From Modestobacter sp. VKM Ac-2984 (GTDB lineage: Bacteria; Actinomycetota; Actinomycetes; Mycobacteriales; Geodermatophilaceae), in assembly GCF_026967985.1 (NCBI RefSeq), contig NZ_JAPVBJ010000001.1, positions 310,001 to 374,000 on the forward strand: 64,000 bases of DNA, written 5' to 3'. The position numbers were made by a program, and so were the translations under genes. Below the pieces are notes generated by a model that saw only the letters and a program-made list of their open reading frames with translations, was not told the DNA's origin and ran no database searches. Shown here piece after piece: positions 60,474 to 64,000 of the stretch; the first letter of the stretch is position 1; every line of letters starts with the position of its first letter.

Positions 60474-61823
60474 CTACAGGCCGGGGAGGTAGCGCTTCAG
60501 CTCGAAGGGCGTGACGTTCTGCCGGTAGGAGTTGAACTCCTCCCACTTGTTGCGCAGGAAGAAGTCGAAGACGTGCTCCCCGAGGGTCTCGGCGACCAGC
60601 TCGCTGCCCTGCATGGCGGTGAGCGCCTCGCCCAGGGAGACCGGCAGGTCCTCGTAGCCGGCCGCCCGCCGCTCGGTGTCGGTCAGCGACCAGACGTCGT
60701 CCTCGGCCTCGGGCGGCAGCTCGTAGCCCTTCTCGATGCCCCGCAGCCCGGCGGCCAGCAGCACCGCGAAGGTGAGGTAGGGGTTGCACGCCGAGTCCGG
60801 TGAGCGCACCTCGACCCGGGCGGAGTTGCCCTTGTTCGGCTTGTAGGAGGGCAGCCGCACCAGCGCCGACCGGTTGGCCCGGCCCCAGGTCGCCGCCGTG
60901 GGCGCCTCGGTGCCGGCCAGCAGCCGCCGGTAGGAGTTGACCGTCTGGTTGGTGACCGCGGTCATCTCCCGGGCGTGGGTCAGCAGCCCGGCGATGAACT
61001 GCTTGCCGGTGGTCGACAGCCGCATCGGGTCGGCCGGGTCGTGGAAGGCGTTGCGGTCGCCCTCGAACAACGACAGGTGGGTGTGCATCGCCGAGCCGGC
61101 CAGCTCGGTGAAGGGCTTGGGCATGAACGTCGCGTGCACACCCTGGGCCAGCGCCACCTCCCGGACGACGTGCCGCAGCGTCATGATGTTGTCGGCCATC
61201 GACAGCGCGTCGGCGTACCGCAGGTCGATCTCCTGCTGGCCGGGGGCGACCTCGTGGTGGCTGAACTCCACGGAGATGCCCATCGCCTCCAGCGCGAAGA
61301 CCGCCTCCCGGCGGAAGTCGTGCGCCACGTTGTGCGTGGAGAGGTCGAAGTAGCCGCCGACGTCGGCCGGCTCCGGTGCGCTGCCGTCGCTGGGCAGGTC
61401 CTTGAGCAGGAAGAACTCGATCTCGGGGTGCGTGTAGAAGGTGAAGCCCATGTCGGCGGCCTTGCTCAGCGCCCGCCGCAGCACGTGCCGCGGGTCGGCC
61501 CAGGCCGGCGAGCCGTCGGGCAGCGTGATGTCGCAGAACATCCGCGCGGTCTCGCTGGCCTGCCCACGCGAGCCCGGCATGACCTGGAACGTGGCCGGGT
61601 CGGGCTTGGCCAGCATGTCGGACTCGTAGACCCGGGCGAAGCCCTCGATCGCCGAGCCGTCGAAGCCGATGCCCTCCGCGAACGCGGCCTCGATCTCGGC
61701 CGGCGCCACCGCGACGGCCTTGAGATAGCCGGAGACGTCGGTGAACCACAGCCGCACGAAGCGGATGTCGCGCTCCTCCAGGGTGCGCAGGACGAACTCC
61801 TGCTGGCGGTCCATGCTCGCCAT
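60474..61823 (-). CDS. glnA2: Glutamine synthetase-like GlnA2
   Basis: 449 residues from ATG 61823; GGAG six bases upstream, an ATG three codons further in is less well placed. Glutamine-synthetase fold: VRLWFTDVSGYLKAVAV, GIGFDGSAIEGFARVYESD, PEIEFFLL, EFSHHEVAPGQQEIDLRYADAL, FMPKPFTELAGSAMHTHLSLF, NQTVNSYRRLLAGTEAP. No long C-terminal adenylylation loop as in GlnA1. In Streptomyces the GlnA2-like branch can be gamma-glutamylpolyamine synthetase, so ammonia may not be its substrate. Position corresponds to Rv2222c. Confidence 0.9.
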   Translation of the reverse strand: MASMDRQQEFVLRTLEERDIRFVRLWFTDVSGYLKAVAVAPAEIEAAFAEGIGFDGSAIEGFARVYESDMLAKPDPATFQVMPGSRGQASETARMFCDITLPDGSPAWADPRHVLRRALSKAADMGFTFYTHPEIEFFLLKDLPSDGSAPEPADVGGYFDLSTHNVAHDFRREAVFALEAMGISVEFSHHEVAPGQQEIDLRYADALSMADNIMTLRHVVREVALAQGVHATFMPKPFTELAGSAMHTHLSLFEGDRNAFHDPADPMRLSTTGKQFIAGLLTHAREMTAVTNQTVNSYRRLLAGTEAPTAATWGRANRSALVRLPSYKPNKGNSARVEVRSPDSACNPYLTFAVLLAAGLRGIEKGYELPPEAEDDVWSLTDTERRAAGYEDLPVSLGEALTAMQGSELVAETLGEHVFDFFLRNKWEEFNSYRQNVTPFELKRYLPGL

Positions 61824-61999
61824 GCTCCACTCCAGTCGTGACGGCGGTGTTACGTGGTCCCCAGCCTGCCCCCTCAGGGGGGCCGGGCGGAACAGGCGCC
61901 CCGGCGCGGTCGCGGACGGCACCGCCCCGACCGGCGTGTGGCGTGAACCACACTCCTCCGGGGAGTCCCCACCTGGGCGACCGGGCGGGGCGGCGACCA

Positions 62000-62017
62000 C
62001 ACTCACGGGTGTGAGTG
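62000..62017 (+). promoter_or_regulatory. Inverted repeat over the nadE start codon
   Basis: CACTCAC and GTGAGTG with a GGGT spacer; the right arm starts at GTG 62011. Could be an operator at a leaderless start or an RNA hairpin that hides the start codon. Confidence 0.5.
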
Positions 62018-63864
62018 ATCAGCAGCGGACGGCGGAGTCGGTGCGGCAGCTGCGGGTGGCGCTCGCCCAGGTCGACACCCGGGTCGGCGACCTCGCGGGC
62101 AACGCCGAGCTGGTCGTCGACTGGACCCGGCGGGCCGCCGGCCGGGACGCCCACCTGGTCGTCTTCCCGGAGATGACGCTGACCGGCTACCCGGCCGAGG
62201 ACCTGGTGCTCCGCGAGTCCTTCGCCCGGGCCAGCGAGCAGACGCTGGTCGAGCTGGCGGGGACGCTGGCCGAGCAGGGCCTGGGGGGCACCGCCGTCGT
62301 CGTGGGCTACCTGGCGCACACCGAGGGGGCCGGCCCGGCGCCGGTCGACCAGCTCCCCACCGACGCCGACGACGCCCCCGGCGACGCCAACCCCCGCCGC
62401 GGGGCCCCGCGCAACGCCGCGGCCCTGCTGCACGGCGGTGCCGTGGTGGCCCGGTACCACAAGCGCCACCTGCCCAACTACGGCGTCTTCGACGAGGCCC
62501 GCTACTTCGTGCCCGGCACCGAGCTGCCGGTCGTGCGGCTGCACGGCGTCGACGTCGCGCTCACGATCTGCGAGGACCTCTGGGTCGAGGGCGGCCCGTG
62601 CGGGGTGGCCGGGCAGGCCGGGGTCGACCTCGTCGTCTCCCCCAACGCGTCGCCCTACGAGCGCGCCAAGGACGACCTGCGGCTGCCGCTGGTGCAGCGG
62701 CGCGCCGCGGAGGCGCGGGCCCCGATCGTCTACTGCAACCAGGTGGGCGGGCAGGACGAGCTGGTCTTCGACGGCGACTCGCTCGCCGTCTCCGCCGCCG
62801 GCGAGCTGCTGGCCCGCGCCCCGCAGTTCGTCGAGCACCTCCTCACCGTCGACCTGACGGTGGACCCGGCGGCCGTCCCGGAGCGGCGGGCGGGCCGGAT
62901 CGGGCCGATGACCGTCACCCGGCACCTGGTGTCCGAGGAGCCGGTGCCCGGCTACCCGGCGCAGCCGGGGTCGGTCGCCGAGCCGCTGAGCGACTGCGAG
63001 GAGGTCTGGCGGGCACTGGTGCTGGGCCTGCGCGACTTCATCGACAAGAACGGCATGCCGTCGGTGGTCCTCGGCATGTCCGGCGGCATCGACTCGGCGC
63101 TGGTGGCCGCGCTGGCCGTCGACGCGCTCGGTGCCGACCGGGTGGTCGGCGTCGGGCTGCCGTCGCGGTGGTCCAGCGAGCACTCCCTGGCCGACGCCGC
63201 GGACGCGGCGCAGCGGCTGGGGATGCACTACTCCGTCGTCCCGATCGCCCCGGTGGTGACGGCGTTCGAGGCGGCGGTGGAGCTGTCCGGCGTGGCCGCG
63301 GAGAACCTGCAGGCGCGGGTGCGCGGCACGCTGCTGATGGGGCTGTCCAACCAGCACGGCCACCTGCTGCTGGCCACCAGCAACAAGAGCGAGGTCGCCG
63401 TCGGCTACTCGACGCTCTACGGCGACGCCGCCGGCGGGTTCGCCCCGATCAAGGACGTGCCCAAGACCCTCGTCTGGGACCTGGCCCGGTGGCGCAACGC
63501 GCACGCCCGGGACCGCGGCGAGGTGGAGCCGATCCCGCAGAACTCCATCGACAAGCCGCCGTCGGCCGAGCTCGCCCCCGGGCAGCAGGACAGCGACTCG
63601 CTCCCCTCCTACGAGGAGCTGGACGCCGTCATCGCCGACTACGTCGACCGCGACCTGGGGCTGGCCCAGCTGCTCGAGCGTGGCCACGACCCGGAGGTGG
63701 TGGCCCGGGTGCTCCGGCTGGTCGACCTGGCGGAGTTCAAGCGCCGCCAGTCCGCACCGGGCACCAAGATCTCGTTGAAGGCCTTCGGTCGCGACCGCCG
63801 GCTGCCGATCACCAACCGCTGGCGGGAGAGCCTGCCCAGCGTCCGCGAAGGAGCAGACGCATGA
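62011..63864 (+). CDS. nadE: Glutamine-dependent NAD+ synthetase
   Basis: 617 residues from GTG 62011. N-terminal nitrilase-type amidase with catalytic Glu54 (VFPEMTLTGYP), Lys151 (RYHKRHLPN) and Cys187 (ALTICEDLW); C-terminal synthetase with PP-loop SGGIDSALVAAL at 357-368 and LATSNKSEVAVGYSTLYGDAAGGF. An acidic Asp/Pro-rich insert of about 30 residues (about 105-137) sits before the Lys. Shorter than the 679-residue mycobacterial enzyme. Makes NAD+ from deamido-NAD using glutamine, linking to the glutamine genes beside it. Its stop overlaps the panB ATG (ATGA). Confidence 0.94.
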   Translation: MSDQQRTAESVRQLRVALAQVDTRVGDLAGNAELVVDWTRRAAGRDAHLVVFPEMTLTGYPAEDLVLRESFARASEQTLVELAGTLAEQGLGGTAVVVGYLAHTEGAGPAPVDQLPTDADDAPGDANPRRGAPRNAAALLHGGAVVARYHKRHLPNYGVFDEARYFVPGTELPVVRLHGVDVALTICEDLWVEGGPCGVAGQAGVDLVVSPNASPYERAKDDLRLPLVQRRAAEARAPIVYCNQVGGQDELVFDGDSLAVSAAGELLARAPQFVEHLLTVDLTVDPAAVPERRAGRIGPMTVTRHLVSEEPVPGYPAQPGSVAEPLSDCEEVWRALVLGLRDFIDKNGMPSVVLGMSGGIDSALVAALAVDALGADRVVGVGLPSRWSSEHSLADAADAAQRLGMHYSVVPIAPVVTAFEAAVELSGVAAENLQARVRGTLLMGLSNQHGHLLLATSNKSEVAVGYSTLYGDAAGGFAPIKDVPKTLVWDLARWRNAHARDRGEVEPIPQNSIDKPPSAELAPGQQDSDSLPSYEELDAVIADYVDRDLGLAQLLERGHDPEVVARVLRLVDLAEFKRRQSAPGTKISLKAFGRDRRLPITNRWRESLPSVREGADA

Positions 63865-64000
63865 CCGAGTCGGTTCTCTACGGCGGCACCTCCACCGCCC
63901 GGGTGCGCGTGCACCACCTGCAGCAGGCCAAGGACCGCGGCGAGAAGTGGGCGATGCTCACCGCCTACGACACCTATGCGGCGGCGGTGTTCGAGGAGGC
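63861..64000 (+). CDS. panB: 3-methyl-2-oxobutanoate hydroxymethyltransferase, N-terminus (3' end outside window)
   Basis: 46 complete codons are visible, starting MTESVLYGGTS. The segment RVHHLQQAKDRGEKWAMLTAYD is the N-terminal signature of PanB, ahead of the metal-binding Asp motifs that lie outside the window. AAGGAG is seven bases upstream of the ATG, which overlaps the nadE stop. First step of pantothenate synthesis; mycobacterial order also has panB here (Rv2225). Confidence 0.88.
   Translation, partial: MTESVLYGGTSTARVRVHHLQQAKDRGEKWAMLTAYDTYAAAVFEE

Overview
The window is high-GC actinobacterial chromosome. Codon use, frequent GTG starts, genes abutting by GTGA/ATGA overlaps and TANNNT boxes 6-8 nt before many start codons all fit, and the gene families and accessory content look most like Geodermatophilaceae (Blastococcus/Modestobacter/Geodermatophilus); the family assignment is inference. 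The gene order follows, with insertions, the Mycobacterium tuberculosis stretch from fadD15 (Rv2187) to panB (Rv2225), as I recall it: fadD15, pimB', NlpC/P60, DEDDh/UvrC-like nuclease, trpD, ctaE-qcrCAB, ctaF/ctaC, asnB, HesB/ErpA, DUF3043, gcvT, pepA, sucB E2, TIGR01777, lipB, lipA, DUF4191, RDD, glnA1, glnE, glnA2, panB. I saw no IS element, prophage, CRISPR array, rRNA or tRNA.

Layout. 0-5 kb: end of an acyl-CoA synthetase, a PimB'-like mannosyltransferase coupled to an M48 protease, and an NlpC/P60 cell-wall hydrolase whose leader looks like a c-di-AMP (ydaO) riboswitch, then a four-cysteine mini-protein. 5-9 kb: exonuclease/GIY-YIG fusion, a stand-alone AsnC ligand-binding domain, trpD preceded by a pseudo-receiver protein. 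9-16.6 kb: respiratory genes ctaE-qcrC-qcrA-qcrB facing ctaC-ctaF, separated by an ~0.8 kb gene-free stretch. 16.6-24 kb: asnB, erpA, DUF3043, an aldo/keto reductase and a three-gene membrane cassette (holin-like, DUF3618, YihY/BrkB). 24-31.4 kb: gcvT/pepA divergent pair, lpdA, sucB, TIGR01777 epimerase. 31.4-35.5 kb: atypical Ser/Thr kinase, FAD oxidoreductase, lipB with a PPOX protein. 35.6-42.2 kb: leuS with a leader peptide carrying three consecutive Leu codons plus an intrinsic terminator, a CDP-glycerol glycerophosphotransferase-like/nucleotidyltransferase pair, an LLM F420 oxidoreductase. 42.3-47.9 kb: long coiled-coil membrane protein, lipA, DUF4191, RDD, glnA1 with a GlnR box. 47.9-56.5 kb: accessory block absent from the mycobacterial order (GAF-EAL phosphodiesterase, alpha/beta hydrolase, AMIN-like secreted protein, soluble GAF-MCP, heme-oxygenase-like diiron protein, secreted propeller, CDGSH protein). 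56.5-64 kb: glnE, a class I glutamine amidotransferase, glnA2, nadE and the start of panB.

Themes. Lipoate metabolism (lipB, lipA) sits with its clients (two-lipoyl E2, E3 lpdA, gcvT). Nitrogen assimilation has glnA1, its adenylyltransferase glnE, glnA2 and a GlnR operator. The bc1-aa3 supercomplex genes are complete except ctaD. Three RNA- or DNA-level control elements are readable directly: the riboswitch-like leader, the leuS attenuator and the GlnR box. About 20 genes appear to be transcribed as leaderless mRNAs.
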